From: Caballeronia insecticola
GTDB lineage: Bacteria; Pseudomonadota; Gammaproteobacteria; Burkholderiales; Burkholderiaceae
NCBI RefSeq assembly: GCF_000402035.1
Contig: NC_021288.1
Location: 836,831-900,830 of the forward strand
Direction of reading: 5' to 3'
Length of the DNA stretch: 64,000 nucleotides
Of the stretch, positions 42,649 to 51,401 are shown piece after piece (the first letter of the stretch is position 1; the number at the start of each line of letters is the position of its first letter). The notes under the pieces are model-generated. The model saw only the letters and a list, made by a program, of their open reading frames with translations. It was not told the origin of the DNA and did not search any database. The translations under genes and the position numbers were made by a program.

Positions 42649-43646
42649 TATCGCTTGCGGTCCGCGATCGGCGTGATCATGAACTGCTTCTTGTAGCGCG
42701 TGCAGAAGTGCGTCATCGAACTGAAGCCCGTGCGCGCGCAGACTTCCTCCAGCGGTTTTTCAGTGCGATAGAGGAGTTGCCGCGCACGCAAGAGGCGAAT
42801 CTCGAGATAGGCGTTCGCCGGCGTCTTGCCGAGGCGTTCCTGGAACCAGCGTTCGAGCTGCCGCTGCGAGACGTTCATGTAACCGGCAATCTCGGCGATG
42901 GACAGCGTCTCCTCAACGTTGCCTTCCATGATGCGCAGCGCTTCGTCGAGCTTCGCGTGTTCTGCGGCGACGTGGTGCCTGAGCGAGCTCACCGGCCGTC
43001 TGTCGCTTCCGCGGCGCTCGGCGACCAGCACTTCCAGCACGCGTCTGCCGAGCGCCTTGCTGCCGGGCGACATGCCGATCAGATGCACCATGAGATCGAG
43101 CGGCGCGATGCCGCCGCTGCTCGTATAGCGATCGCGATCGGCTTCGTAGAACCGGTCGGATACGATCATCTGCGGAAACCGCTTCAGCAGCACGGCGACA
43201 TCTTCGCCATGCAGCGTGCATCGATAGCCGTTGAGCAGTCCCGCGCAAGCGAGCACATAGCTGCCGGTGTCGAGACCGCCCAGCGCCACGCCCTTTCTCG
43301 CGAGCGTGCGCAGCCAGTCGAGCAGCATGCCCGTTCCCGTGTGCATGACCGGATTCGATCCCACGACGAACACGACATCGAAATTGTTCTCCCCGTTGAT
43401 CAGAACATCGGGCGTGATGCGGATTCCGTCGCACGAACGCACAGCGCCCGCACGCTCGGCAATGAGCCGATACTCGTATACGCCACGACCGACGACCATG
43501 TTCGCGATACGCAACGGATCGACCGCGGACGCGAGCGCAATGAGCGAAAAGTTTTCGAGCAGCAGAAAGCCGATATGAGTGACACGAAGTTCGTGAAGTT
43601 CGCGGGCATTGCGGGTGGGACTTCGGCTTTCGTCGGTCGATGGCAT
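42633..43646 (-). CDS. GlxA-type AraC-family transcriptional regulator
   Basis: About 337 residues. The N-terminal half (about 20-195) is a DJ-1/PfpI-like amidotransferase-type domain (HIGFLLLENFSLIALASAVD, GLDTGSYVLACAGLL), the C-terminal part (about 225-330) an AraC double HTH (LSIAEIAGYMNVSQRQLERW, LEEVCARTGFSSMTHF). Such proteins activate amine or amino-acid catabolic genes (CdhR, GbdR, ArgR types). The start is uncertain: ATG 43646 fits the family length; in-frame codons upstream at 43697 and 43805 add non-conserved sequence. No target genes are adjacent on its strand. Confidence 0.83.
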   Translation of the reverse strand: MPSTDESRSPTRNARELHELRVTHIGFLLLENFSLIALASAVDPLRIANMVVGRGVYEYRLIAERAGAVRSCDGIRITPDVLINGENNFDVVFVVGSNPVMHTGTGMLLDWLRTLARKGVALGGLDTGSYVLACAGLLNGYRCTLHGEDVAVLLKRFPQMIVSDRFYEADRDRYTSSGGIAPLDLMVHLIGMSPGSKALGRRVLEVLVAERRGSDRRPVSSLRHHVAAEHAKLDEALRIMEGNVEETLSIAEIAGYMNVSQRQLERWFQERLGKTPANAYLEIRLLRARQLLYRTEKPLEEVCARTGFSSMTHFCTRYKKQFMITPIADRKRYQVGL

Positions 43647-44211
43647 GGGCGGTGGACAGGCGAAGTTGACGGAGCCAACAGGGCATAGGACCAGCATCCT
43701 CGCGGACGACAGCCTCAGGTCAGTAGCGATATTTACAATCACGCGCGCACCTGCCTCCACCGTTACTACAGGCAGGTTATTCAGCGGAACGATCTTCCGG
43801 TGCAACCTCAGAGAAGTGCACGCACCGAATAAGAAAATGAAGGACGAGGAAATTTGGATCTGTCGCTCCAGGCGCCGATTGGACCGTTGAGCCGACAGAC
43901 GGAGAGTGAGCTACATGAACACGGCACCGAGTTGGTGTGCATCACCTCGAGACGATCCTCGACTCGTTGCTTCGTGTTCCTGAGTAGTATAGCGAGGGTT
44001 TGGCCGCTGAAAATAAAATACATCGCATTTGCGTTTATTCGGCATGGCAATGCGCGCGCCGTGATAAGGCGCTCAAGTCTTCATACCATACGATGTTGCG
44101 TTATTGCTGATTGCAGTGTTGCCATTGACGCACACGCGACACGAACGCGCCTGTATAGTCTTCGTGTTTTGCCGCTTCCTGACGACGTGAGCGCGCTTCC
44201 CGACATCACGC
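43647..44211. other. Intergenic stretch, about 565 bp
   Basis: It separates the divergent GlxA-type and MurJ-like genes. If the longer GlxA start is used, about 160 bp less is free. The middle (about 43960-44130) is AT-rich. A TATAGT hexamer at about 44154 lies 55-60 bp before the MurJ start and may be its -10, but the -35 is weak. No gene is convincing. Confidence 0.45.
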
Positions 44212-45639
44212 ATGCAAGCCATTGCGTATCGCAGTCGGGCCCAATCCTTCGGAGAATACGTGCTGACATCTGCGATTGGCGTGCTCAGAAGACGCATTCT
44301 GAGTGTTCACGCCGACCATCGACGCATCGCCAAAGGCGCGCTGATCGTCTCGCTGTTCGTTTTCCTCGGCAAGGGAACCGGCGCGTTCAAAGAGATGGCG
44401 ATTGCGCATCAATATGGCATCGGCCCGACAGTCGATGCCTATCAGCTTGCGCTCACGCTCGTCACCCTGCTTCCGTACACGCTGACCAACGAACTGTGCA
44501 TCCTGCTGGTGCCGCTCTTCGTCCGCATGCGCGATAAAAAAGACGAACTCGCCGATTTCGTGAGCGAACTCGAAACGGCCTGTCTGCTGCTCGGCGTCGT
44601 TCTTACGGGTGTGCTGTTGCTCGTGTGGCCGGGCGTCGCGCGTATCGTCGCGGGGAATCTCTCCGAGCAAACGCGCGAGATGTGCCTTCATTTGCTCGCC
44701 GGCCTCACCGTGGTCGGCGTGCTGAGCTTCACGAACTGCATCAGCGCGGCGCGTTTGCAAGCAAGCGGCAAACATATCAATACGCTGCTCGAAAGCGTTC
44801 CCGCGCTGGTGCTGCTTGGCTTCATCCTCGCGATGCCGTCACGCAATTCTCTCTTGCCGCTGATGCTCGGCACGTCGATTGGCGTCGCCGCGCAAGCATT
44901 GCTACTGCACTTGAGCGCGAGAAACGCCGATAACGTTCGCTTGCGTCTGCGCTTGTCGTTCCGTTCGCCGCACTGGCGCGATGTGATTCGCTCGACGAGC
45001 GTGCTGGTGTTCGGTGGCGTGTTCGTCACGCTGATTCCGCCGCTCGATCAATACTTCCTCGCGCACAGCGGCGACGGCGCCATCGCGACATACGGCTATG
45101 CGTATCGTGTGCTGGCGTTGCTGCTCGGCATGGGTGCGCTCGCGATCAGCCGCGCCATCCTTCCTATCCTGGCCGAGATTCTCGCCGCCAAGGATTTCGT
45201 CCGCGCGCGCGACACGGCCTTCAAGTGGTCGATCATCATGCTCGCCGTCGGCGCAGCCGGTGCCGCAATTTCGTGGGTTCTCGCGCCGTGGATCATCGCG
45301 CTTCTGTTTCAGCGCGGCGCATTTACTTCCGAGGATACGGTCGCGGTCACTCAACTCTTTCGCTTGGGCTTGCTTCAACTTCCCTTCGCCTTTGCCGCGT
45401 TCGTCATTCTTCAGTTGCTGGTGAGCGAGGCACGTTATCGCGTGCTGGCGTTCATTTCGATTGCCATTTTCGTCGTCAAGCTTGGCGGGAATGCGCTGCT
45501 GACGCCGCGTTACGGCGCGCAAGGCGTCGTGCTCGCAACGGCGTTGATGGCCTTCGTCAACCTGCTGTGTTATTTCTGGTGTCTGCGTACGCCCGTCCCA
45601 GAGCAAGGCGAACCACCGCGCGAAACTGCCACACCGTAG
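44212..45639 (+). CDS. MurJ/MviN-like lipid-linked oligosaccharide flippase
   Basis: A 475-residue protein with about thirteen to fourteen membrane segments in the MOP exporter pattern, closest to MurJ/MviN: FLGKGTGAFKEMAIAHQYG near the start, then DAYQLALTLVTLLP and PPLDQYFLAHSGDGAIATYG. At the head of an exopolysaccharide locus it is more likely the repeat-unit flippase than the housekeeping MurJ. The start ATG 44212 leaves about 40 cytoplasmic residues before the first segment; a later GTG could also serve. Confidence 0.83.
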   Translation: MQAIAYRSRAQSFGEYVLTSAIGVLRRRILSVHADHRRIAKGALIVSLFVFLGKGTGAFKEMAIAHQYGIGPTVDAYQLALTLVTLLPYTLTNELCILLVPLFVRMRDKKDELADFVSELETACLLLGVVLTGVLLLVWPGVARIVAGNLSEQTREMCLHLLAGLTVVGVLSFTNCISAARLQASGKHINTLLESVPALVLLGFILAMPSRNSLLPLMLGTSIGVAAQALLLHLSARNADNVRLRLRLSFRSPHWRDVIRSTSVLVFGGVFVTLIPPLDQYFLAHSGDGAIATYGYAYRVLALLLGMGALAISRAILPILAEILAAKDFVRARDTAFKWSIIMLAVGAAGAAISWVLAPWIIALLFQRGAFTSEDTVAVTQLFRLGLLQLPFAFAAFVILQLLVSEARYRVLAFISIAIFVVKLGGNALLTPRYGAQGVVLATALMAFVNLLCYFWCLRTPVPEQGEPPRETATP

Positions 45640-45958
45640 ACACGCTCGCTAAGTTTGCTGCCGCACATAAGCCGCCGGACGTTCGCGGTTCAATCCACTT
45701 CTCTTGCGCGCATGACGCGCAGTGAAAGCACGACCGTTTGAGCGTTTCTCGCGTTTCTTCGAATGCCAAGGCATGGTTTGACAGTGCCCGCCGATTTTCA
45801 TAGGCTTCCTTCATAGGCTTTTCAAGCCGCTTAACGGAGGGTTTCCGCCGTCACTCGTATTCCCATGAGGAAACGTTCATTGTGGTGAGTTTCGCCGCGT
45901 GGACCTTTGGCAACTGCGCCCGCAACCAAAAGAATCCGACAACCGCGCCCATCCGACG
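45640..45958. other. Intergenic stretch, about 319 bp
   Basis: No gene is visible. A GC-rich 6-bp inverted repeat (TGCGCG-CATGA-CGCGCA, near 45704-45720) could weakly terminate the MurJ-like transcript but lacks a T tract. The right end holds the promoter region of the beta-propeller gene. Confidence 0.4.
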
Positions 45959-47299
45959 ATGAATACGACTCAACGCTTCCCGTTGACGCTGGAACTCTGG
46001 ATGGCATTCGAGCACCTGCTATACCGTGCGCCGCGTGGCCGCGATCTGTTCGCCGCCTCGCGGGCCACCGAGCCTGAATTCGAAGTGCTCTATAACGGCG
46101 CGCCCGGCATTGCCAACTTGTTGAAGATCCTGCTGTGCCATCGAACGCCGCATGTGCAGGTCGTGCGGCGTGGCCTTGAAGGGCGCGTTCATCTGATCGC
46201 TGAATCGCATATCGCGATTCCCAACCGGCTGTTCTTCTGCGATTCGCTTTCGCTCTCGCTCAGCCGTCAGCGGCTGCTACTGGATCGCGCAACGCAGCGC
46301 CTGCGCGAAACGGCTTCACTCGACGATTTTCCCGTCGTCGAAATTGCGCGCGCCGAGACGAATCATTCGAGCGTGGACGTAATGCGTTTTGCCGTGCGGC
46401 ATCTGCGCGAGAAAGTGATCAACCAGTTCCGCAAGCGGCTATCGCGACGCGGACATTGGGGCATCGCCCTGCATGACGAAGGATCATCGGATAGTGCTTC
46501 TGACGCAGCGTGGTGGCTGCAGATCCCGTCACCGCAAGACCGCTTTTATGCAGACCCGTTTCTCTGGCGCGATGCCAAAGGACACTACCATCTGTTCTTT
46601 GAAGATCTGCCCTATTCCACAGGCAAGGGCGTGATTTCGCATGTGGCGCTCGATCCGGTCAGCAGGAAGTGGGACACGACGCCTCGTGTCGTTCTCGAAC
46701 GGCCTTACCATCTGTCGTATCCGTTTATCTTCGAATATGAAGGCGATGTCTTCATGATTCCCGAGACATCGGGTAATCGTACGATCGAGGTGTATCGAGC
46801 GGCGCCCTTTCCGAGCGCCTGGGCGCATCACGCAACGTTGATGAACGACATCCTCGCCGCCGATACAACGCTTCTCCACGAAGCCGGCACATGGTGGCTC
46901 TTCACCACGATCGAACAGGGCAGCGGACCCAACTGGGACGAACTGCATCTCTATCATGCGCCCACGCCTTTCGGACCGTGGCGGGCGCATCCGCGCAATC
47001 CTATCGTGTCGGATTGCCGTCGCGCGCGTATGGCAGGGAACATCTTCAGGGACGCGTCCGGCCGCCTCATCCGACCCGCGCAAGATTGCGAACGCGAGTA
47101 CGGCGCGGCGTTATGGTTTTGCGAGATTAATGTGCTGAATGAGCAGGACTATGAGGAAACGCCGGTGCTCGTGAAGAATGCGGCGCCCGAGCGTTCAGGC
47201 CTTCACACATGGAACAAAGCGGGCGACATTACGGTGGTGGACATCAAGATGAATATTTCCAAGCGCGCAAGTGCTCGCGTTGGTTACAGTCGCTTGTAG
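45959..47299 (+). CDS. Beta-propeller (GH43/GH32-like) protein of a glycan locus
   Basis: About 446 residues. The N-terminal 190 residues are soluble with no named domain. The C-terminal 260 form a five-bladed-propeller-like region with the opening RFYADPFLWRDAKGHYHLFF, then ISHVALDP, YPFIFEYEGDVFMIPETSG and DTTLLHEAGTWWLFTTIE. Similar propeller domains occur in bacterial sugar-transferase proteins and in plant glucosamine inositolphosphorylceramide transferase relatives. No signal peptide is seen, so it is probably cytoplasmic. The ATG at 45959 is preferred over a GTG 60 bases upstream. It lies in the exopolysaccharide locus and may be a sugar transferase. Confidence 0.7.
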   Translation: MNTTQRFPLTLELWMAFEHLLYRAPRGRDLFAASRATEPEFEVLYNGAPGIANLLKILLCHRTPHVQVVRRGLEGRVHLIAESHIAIPNRLFFCDSLSLSLSRQRLLLDRATQRLRETASLDDFPVVEIARAETNHSSVDVMRFAVRHLREKVINQFRKRLSRRGHWGIALHDEGSSDSASDAAWWLQIPSPQDRFYADPFLWRDAKGHYHLFFEDLPYSTGKGVISHVALDPVSRKWDTTPRVVLERPYHLSYPFIFEYEGDVFMIPETSGNRTIEVYRAAPFPSAWAHHATLMNDILAADTTLLHEAGTWWLFTTIEQGSGPNWDELHLYHAPTPFGPWRAHPRNPIVSDCRRARMAGNIFRDASGRLIRPAQDCEREYGAALWFCEINVLNEQDYEETPVLVKNAAPERSGLHTWNKAGDITVVDIKMNISKRASARVGYSRL

Positions 47300-47322
47300 C
47301 GATGCGTAGGGGATAGCGGGAA

Positions 47323-47532
47323 TTAACGGTCCGTGCCGTTGGAGCGTTTGAACTGGCGCGCGCGGCCTGCGCCCGGCGTGCGGGCCGTTGCCGGTGCCGA
47401 GTCTTTCAGAGGATCTTGATGCGGGGCGTGTCTTCCGCGCGGAGTTCGAAAGATGATCTCGTACACGGCAACCAGCGCAAGAACGACCACCGCTCCGACA
47501 GCGATTGTACCGATCGTATTGAACCAAGACAT
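47323..47532 (-). CDS. Small single-span membrane protein
   Basis: A 69-residue protein with one membrane segment (about 5-27: TIGTIAVGAVVVLALVAVY) and a basic, Pro-rich cytoplasmic tail. A good ribosome-binding site (GGAG, five bases before ATG 47532) supports translation. It is on the opposite strand to its neighbours, ending 23 bp from the stop of the propeller gene. No family was recognised; it could be a small regulator of the envelope machinery. Confidence 0.55.
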   Translation of the reverse strand: MSWFNTIGTIAVGAVVVLALVAVYEIIFRTPRGRHAPHQDPLKDSAPATARTPGAGRARQFKRSNGTDR

Positions 47533-48001
47533 GTCTACTCCGCGTATTGCGTGCTTGGATATGACTCAGGAAAAATTCCCTGGGGAATAACCCTTAAAGA
47601 GCCAAACATATGACGTGTCGATTTCGCTTGCGCTGCACTCCGGAACCGGAGTCTTAATGGCAACTATTCTAACACGGCGTTCTTATATGTGCGGAGGCAC
47701 ACATAAGCCGATTTAACTCACCGCGTCACTGCCAGACAACAATTCCCATTGCGTGCGATGGTGCACAGACGCCCTATATGAAGCGAAATTCGAATTCAGG
47801 CCCATGTTTGACCGACGATCTTTTTAGCACCGCGTAAATACGACGTTCAATGCGGCGCTGCCTCCGGTTGAGCAAACTCGATGCCAGCCTGAACGCGGCA
47901 ATGTGCGACCGACTATAGGGTCTACGGCAGCGCCAAGTATTTTCTGAAGTACACGACAGGCATTTTTCTACGCTGTTCCGTCAAGAACGAAGGATGAATT
48001 C
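47533..48001. other. Intergenic stretch, 469 bp
   Basis: It separates the small membrane protein (minus) from a GT4 gene (plus) and is AT-richer than the genes. It contains the 14-bp palindrome at 47575-47588. No gene is visible; both promoters should lie here. Confidence 0.5.
47575..47588. promoter_or_regulatory. 14-bp palindrome, possible operator
   Basis: ATTCCC-TG-GGGAAT reads almost the same on both strands, with perfect 6-bp arms. It stands 43 bp upstream of the small membrane-protein gene, a position suited to an operator. No regulator is assigned. Confidence 0.4.
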
Positions 48002-49192
48002 ATGCGAGCACGTGTCATGTTCGTTATCACCGGCCTCAATCTGGGCGGTGCGGAAAGCCAGCTCGTGCTTCTTGTGCGCGGTTTGAAGCAAATTGGATGG
48101 GACGTGTCGGTCGTATCGATGATCGAACCCAAGTATTTCGTGCAGGATTTCGCCGACATGGGGATCGAGGTCATCACGCTGAAGATGGCACCGGGCAAAC
48201 CCGACGCGCGCGCATTATGGCGGCTTGCGAAGCTCGTCTGGTCGTGGCAACCCGACATTCTTCATTCGCATATGGTGCACGCGAATATCTTCGTACGTAT
48301 CGCGCGTATGCTGTTTCCGCGGATACCGGTCGTGTCGACCGCGCATAACATCAACGAGCTTGAAGGCAGTTATGGAAGGCTGGTCGCGTATCGCCTCACA
48401 CGTCATCTGTCGCATTACACGAGCAGCGTGAGCGCAGCCGCGTATCAGCATTACGTTTCGCTCAAGATGATCAACCCGAAGAAGGGCGGCTTCGTTCCGA
48501 ACGGCATCGACCTCGAACGCTTCCGGTACGACGCCGCCCGACGCGAAGCACTGCGCGATGCGCTTGGCGTCGGCGATCGCTTCGTCTGGCTCGCGATCGG
48601 CCGGCTTGTGCCCGCGAAGGACTTCTCCAATCTCATCCGCGCGGTCGCGTATCTGCGCGATCGGGGGCTGTCGAACATGCAGGTGCTGCTTGCCGGCGAA
48701 GGTCCCGAGCAAGCGGAGTTGCTGCGCAAGTGCGCGGAAGCCAAGCTCGAATCGCACATCCGCTTTCTCGGGCCGAGGCAGGATGTGCCCGATCTCATGA
48801 GCGCGGCGGATGCGGTCGTGTTGTCGTCCGCGTGGGAAGGCATGCCGATGGTGATTCTCGAAGCGATGGCCGCAAGCCGCATGGTCGTCGCGACGAATGT
48901 CGGAGGCGTGAGCGAGCTTCTGCCGTTCGGTGGCGCCGACGCGCTCGCGCCGCCCGCCGATCCCGCCGCGCTCGCCGATCGCATGCAGCATGCGATGCAG
49001 CTTTCACGCGAAGAGGCGGATGCCGTGGGACAGCGCGGCCGTGCGTTCGTCGAAGGCAATTTCGACATCAACAAGGTCGCGCGCGACTGGGACGGCATCT
49101 ATCGCCATCTCGCGAACTCGACGACTGCGCGCCACGCCGTGCCGCGCGCTACCGTGCCTGCCGCTGCTGCTGCCGAGAAAGCGCAGGACTGA
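48002..49192 (+). CDS. GT4-family glycosyltransferase
   Basis: A 396-residue GT-B enzyme. The N-terminal GLNLGGAESQL and the C-terminal EGMPMVILEAMAASRMVVAT are the donor-binding marks of GT4. Residues 380-396 are an Ala-rich tail. It would transfer one sugar in assembling the exopolysaccharide repeat unit on the cytoplasmic face. It converges with the beta-helix gene; an imperfect hairpin lies between. Confidence 0.92.
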   Translation: MRARVMFVITGLNLGGAESQLVLLVRGLKQIGWDVSVVSMIEPKYFVQDFADMGIEVITLKMAPGKPDARALWRLAKLVWSWQPDILHSHMVHANIFVRIARMLFPRIPVVSTAHNINELEGSYGRLVAYRLTRHLSHYTSSVSAAAYQHYVSLKMINPKKGGFVPNGIDLERFRYDAARREALRDALGVGDRFVWLAIGRLVPAKDFSNLIRAVAYLRDRGLSNMQVLLAGEGPEQAELLRKCAEAKLESHIRFLGPRQDVPDLMSAADAVVLSSAWEGMPMVILEAMAASRMVVATNVGGVSELLPFGGADALAPPADPAALADRMQHAMQLSREEADAVGQRGRAFVEGNFDINKVARDWDGIYRHLANSTTARHAVPRATVPAAAAAEKAQD

Positions 49193-49204
49193 ACGCTCGA
49201 TACG

Positions 49205-49239
49205 CATGACGCGACTTGTCGGTCCGGGGTCGCGTCGTG
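49205..49239. terminator. Possible bidirectional hairpin between convergent genes
   Basis: CATGACGCGAC (49205-49215) pairs with GTCGCGTCGTG (49229-49239), eleven pairs with one G-T, and a 13-base loop. It lies in the 54-bp gap between the converging GT4 and beta-helix genes. A T tract is missing, so termination may need Rho. Confidence 0.4.
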
Positions 49240-49246
49240 CTGACCT

Positions 49247-50233
49247 CTACTGCACCCTGCACCCGCCGCCGCACTGATTGTCGAGATACTTCGCGTCGCG
49301 GCCTTTTTCCTGGTGTTTGATGAGCAGCCACGAGTGCTCGCCGGTGATGGTGTTATAGCGCACCGTGTTGCCGCTATAGTTCGCGCCGACGCCATACACG
49401 CCGCCGGTCAGCTTGGCTTCCGACTGGTTCGTCGTGATCTGGTTGCACTCGAAGACGTTGCCGCCGGTATTGTCGGTATCGTGATCGTTTTCGACGCCCA
49501 CCGTGCAGCTGATCGCCTTGTTGTATCCGACATAGCCGTTCTGATGTCCGACGAACACAGGGCCATAAAGCGGGCAGTTCTCGAACGTGTTGAACACGAT
49601 TCGATCGCCGCTGCCGCCATTGCCGCCCAAGGTCTGAAACATCGACTGGCCGAAGAACTGCCTGAACGTATTGCCCGCGAGAAGAAAATTGCTGACGTTG
49701 TCGGTGGTCTGCACGGGAATGTCCCAATGTCCCGGCGCATCCCAATCGACCACGGGCTTCTCCGAGTTCGCGCCTTCGAACGTGCAGCCCACGATGCTGT
49801 TGTTCATCAGCAAGCCGCGTCCCGCCTCATAGAGAAACATCGTATGTTCGCCCGACACATTGCGCTTGAGCATCGCGCCCGGCCTGCACTCCATGCGGCG
49901 ATTGCTCGCCTTGATCGTCACCGTGTGGGCGATCACGCATGTGCGCGCGGGCACGAGCACATCGCCCGCGTCCATCGCGCGCTGGAAGGCGGCGGTGTCG
50001 TCGGTCGTGCCGTCGCACTTCGCGCCGAACTTCATCGGATCGACGGGTTTCTCGAGCGCCGGCCGGTCGAACGAAGTCACGGTGCACTTCGCGTTCTTCG
50101 GCAGAAACTTGAATTGCGCATCGGGCAACGCCGAACGCGCGAGACACAGCGTTGCCAATGCGAGCAGCGCGTACTTGGCCTTCGACGAAGCGTTGAACGT
50201 GCGCGTGCGCGTCGAACTCGAACGGATCTTCAT
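49247..50233 (-). CDS. Exported right-handed beta-helix protein, pectate-lyase-like
   Basis: A 328-residue protein with a long signal peptide (hydrophobic residues about 21-35) and a pectate-lyase-3-type opening FGAKCDGTTDDTAAFQRAMD (69-88). Parallel beta-helix rungs follow, recognised by repeated GNTF, NTFENC, NKAISCTVG and NTITGEH turns. It has several Cys (last at the C-terminal CGGGC), suggesting disulphides in the periplasm. Its start codon directly follows the stop of the upstream GT4 gene (TGAATG). Beta-helix proteins in such loci are often polysaccharide lyases, epimerases or hydrolases; the reaction here is unknown. Confidence 0.82.
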   Translation of the reverse strand: MKIRSSSTRTRTFNASSKAKYALLALATLCLARSALPDAQFKFLPKNAKCTVTSFDRPALEKPVDPMKFGAKCDGTTDDTAAFQRAMDAGDVLVPARTCVIAHTVTIKASNRRMECRPGAMLKRNVSGEHTMFLYEAGRGLLMNNSIVGCTFEGANSEKPVVDWDAPGHWDIPVQTTDNVSNFLLAGNTFRQFFGQSMFQTLGGNGGSGDRIVFNTFENCPLYGPVFVGHQNGYVGYNKAISCTVGVENDHDTDNTGGNVFECNQITTNQSEAKLTGGVYGVGANYSGNTVRYNTITGEHSWLLIKHQEKGRDAKYLDNQCGGGCRVQ

Positions 50234-51355
50234 TCAGGTCCTCGCCGCCGCAAGCGCGCCGACGCTTGCGAACAATCGGTCCCACACGGGCAAAATCGCC
50301 TGCAAGCCGTAACGCTCGCGCATCGAGTCGGCGGCCTGGCGGCCCATCTCGCGACACAGATGATCGTCGTTGACGAGACGGCGCAGCGCAGCGGTCAGCG
50401 CCGCGCGATCGCCCACCGGCACGAGCAGACCATCGCGGCCATCGCGCGTGAGTTCTCGCGGGCCGCTCGGGCAGTCCGATGCGACACAGGGAAGGCCGAG
50501 CGCGAGGCTTTCCATCAGCGCCATCGGCATGCCTTCGTATCGCGATGACATCGCAAAGGCACGCGCGTTCGACAGCTCGCTCCATAATGCGTCCGTCGTG
50601 CCCGGCAGGAAGATGCGCTCCCGCATGCCGAGCCGCGCGATCTGCGCTTCGAGACTCGCGCGATCGCTGCCCTCGCCCCAGATCCAGAGATCGACGTCGT
50701 CGCGCTCTTTGGCGACATCGGCGAACGCGTCGATCAACACATCGAATTGCTTCTGCGCGGTGAGACGCCCGACCGACATCACCTTCTTTCGACCGGCGCC
50801 TTCCTCCAACGTGAGCCGACGTTCGAACACTTCGTTCGGCAGCGGATTCGGCACGACGACGATGCTGCGCGCACCCGGCACCATCTTGCGAAACGACTCG
50901 ACGATGCTTTCGGTCAGCACCGTGATGATCCTCGCGCGCGGATAAAAGACCCTGCACAGAAGGGTCCAAAGCCGCGAGCGGCCATCGACGGACGGGTTAT
51001 TGTGCTCGCACGCGATGACAGGAACGCGCGTGCCGCGCGAAGCGAGCAACGTCATGATGCTCACGTTCGGCAGAAACGAGATCAGCACATCGGGGCGCGA
51101 ATCGCGAATGAGTTTGTTCAGTGCCGCGACGCGCGCGATATAGCGCATCGGTCCGCGTCCATTGCCCACGACGAGTTCCGCCAGATGAATCACGCGAACC
51201 CGTTCGTCGACAGGATAGAACATGGCTCCGCGACCCGAGTAGGTCGGCACGAGCGTGACTTCGTCGCCGCGCGCCACCCACGCGTTCACGAGCGTCGCGG
51301 CCACGCGTTCCGCGCCGCCTGTGCCCATTGCGCTCACCAGCAAGAATATTTTCAT
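50234..51355 (-). CDS. GT4-family glycosyltransferase
   Basis: A 373-residue GT-B enzyme with the N-terminal MGTGGAERVAATLVNAWV and the C-terminal motif YEGMPMALMESLALGLPCVA. In the minus operon it follows another GT4 gene by 46 bp and is followed without a gap by the beta-helix gene. The start ATG 51355 begins directly with the first beta strand (MKIFLLVS); longer in-frame codons are not family-like. Confidence 0.92.
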   Translation of the reverse strand: MKIFLLVSAMGTGGAERVAATLVNAWVARGDEVTLVPTYSGRGAMFYPVDERVRVIHLAELVVGNGRGPMRYIARVAALNKLIRDSRPDVLISFLPNVSIMTLLASRGTRVPVIACEHNNPSVDGRSRLWTLLCRVFYPRARIITVLTESIVESFRKMVPGARSIVVVPNPLPNEVFERRLTLEEGAGRKKVMSVGRLTAQKQFDVLIDAFADVAKERDDVDLWIWGEGSDRASLEAQIARLGMRERIFLPGTTDALWSELSNARAFAMSSRYEGMPMALMESLALGLPCVASDCPSGPRELTRDGRDGLLVPVGDRAALTAALRRLVNDDHLCREMGRQAADSMRERYGLQAILPVWDRLFASVGALAAART

Positions 51356-51401
51356 GGCTGTGCGATGATCGATCGATGTTGGCGCCGCGCGCGAGGGCGC
51401 T

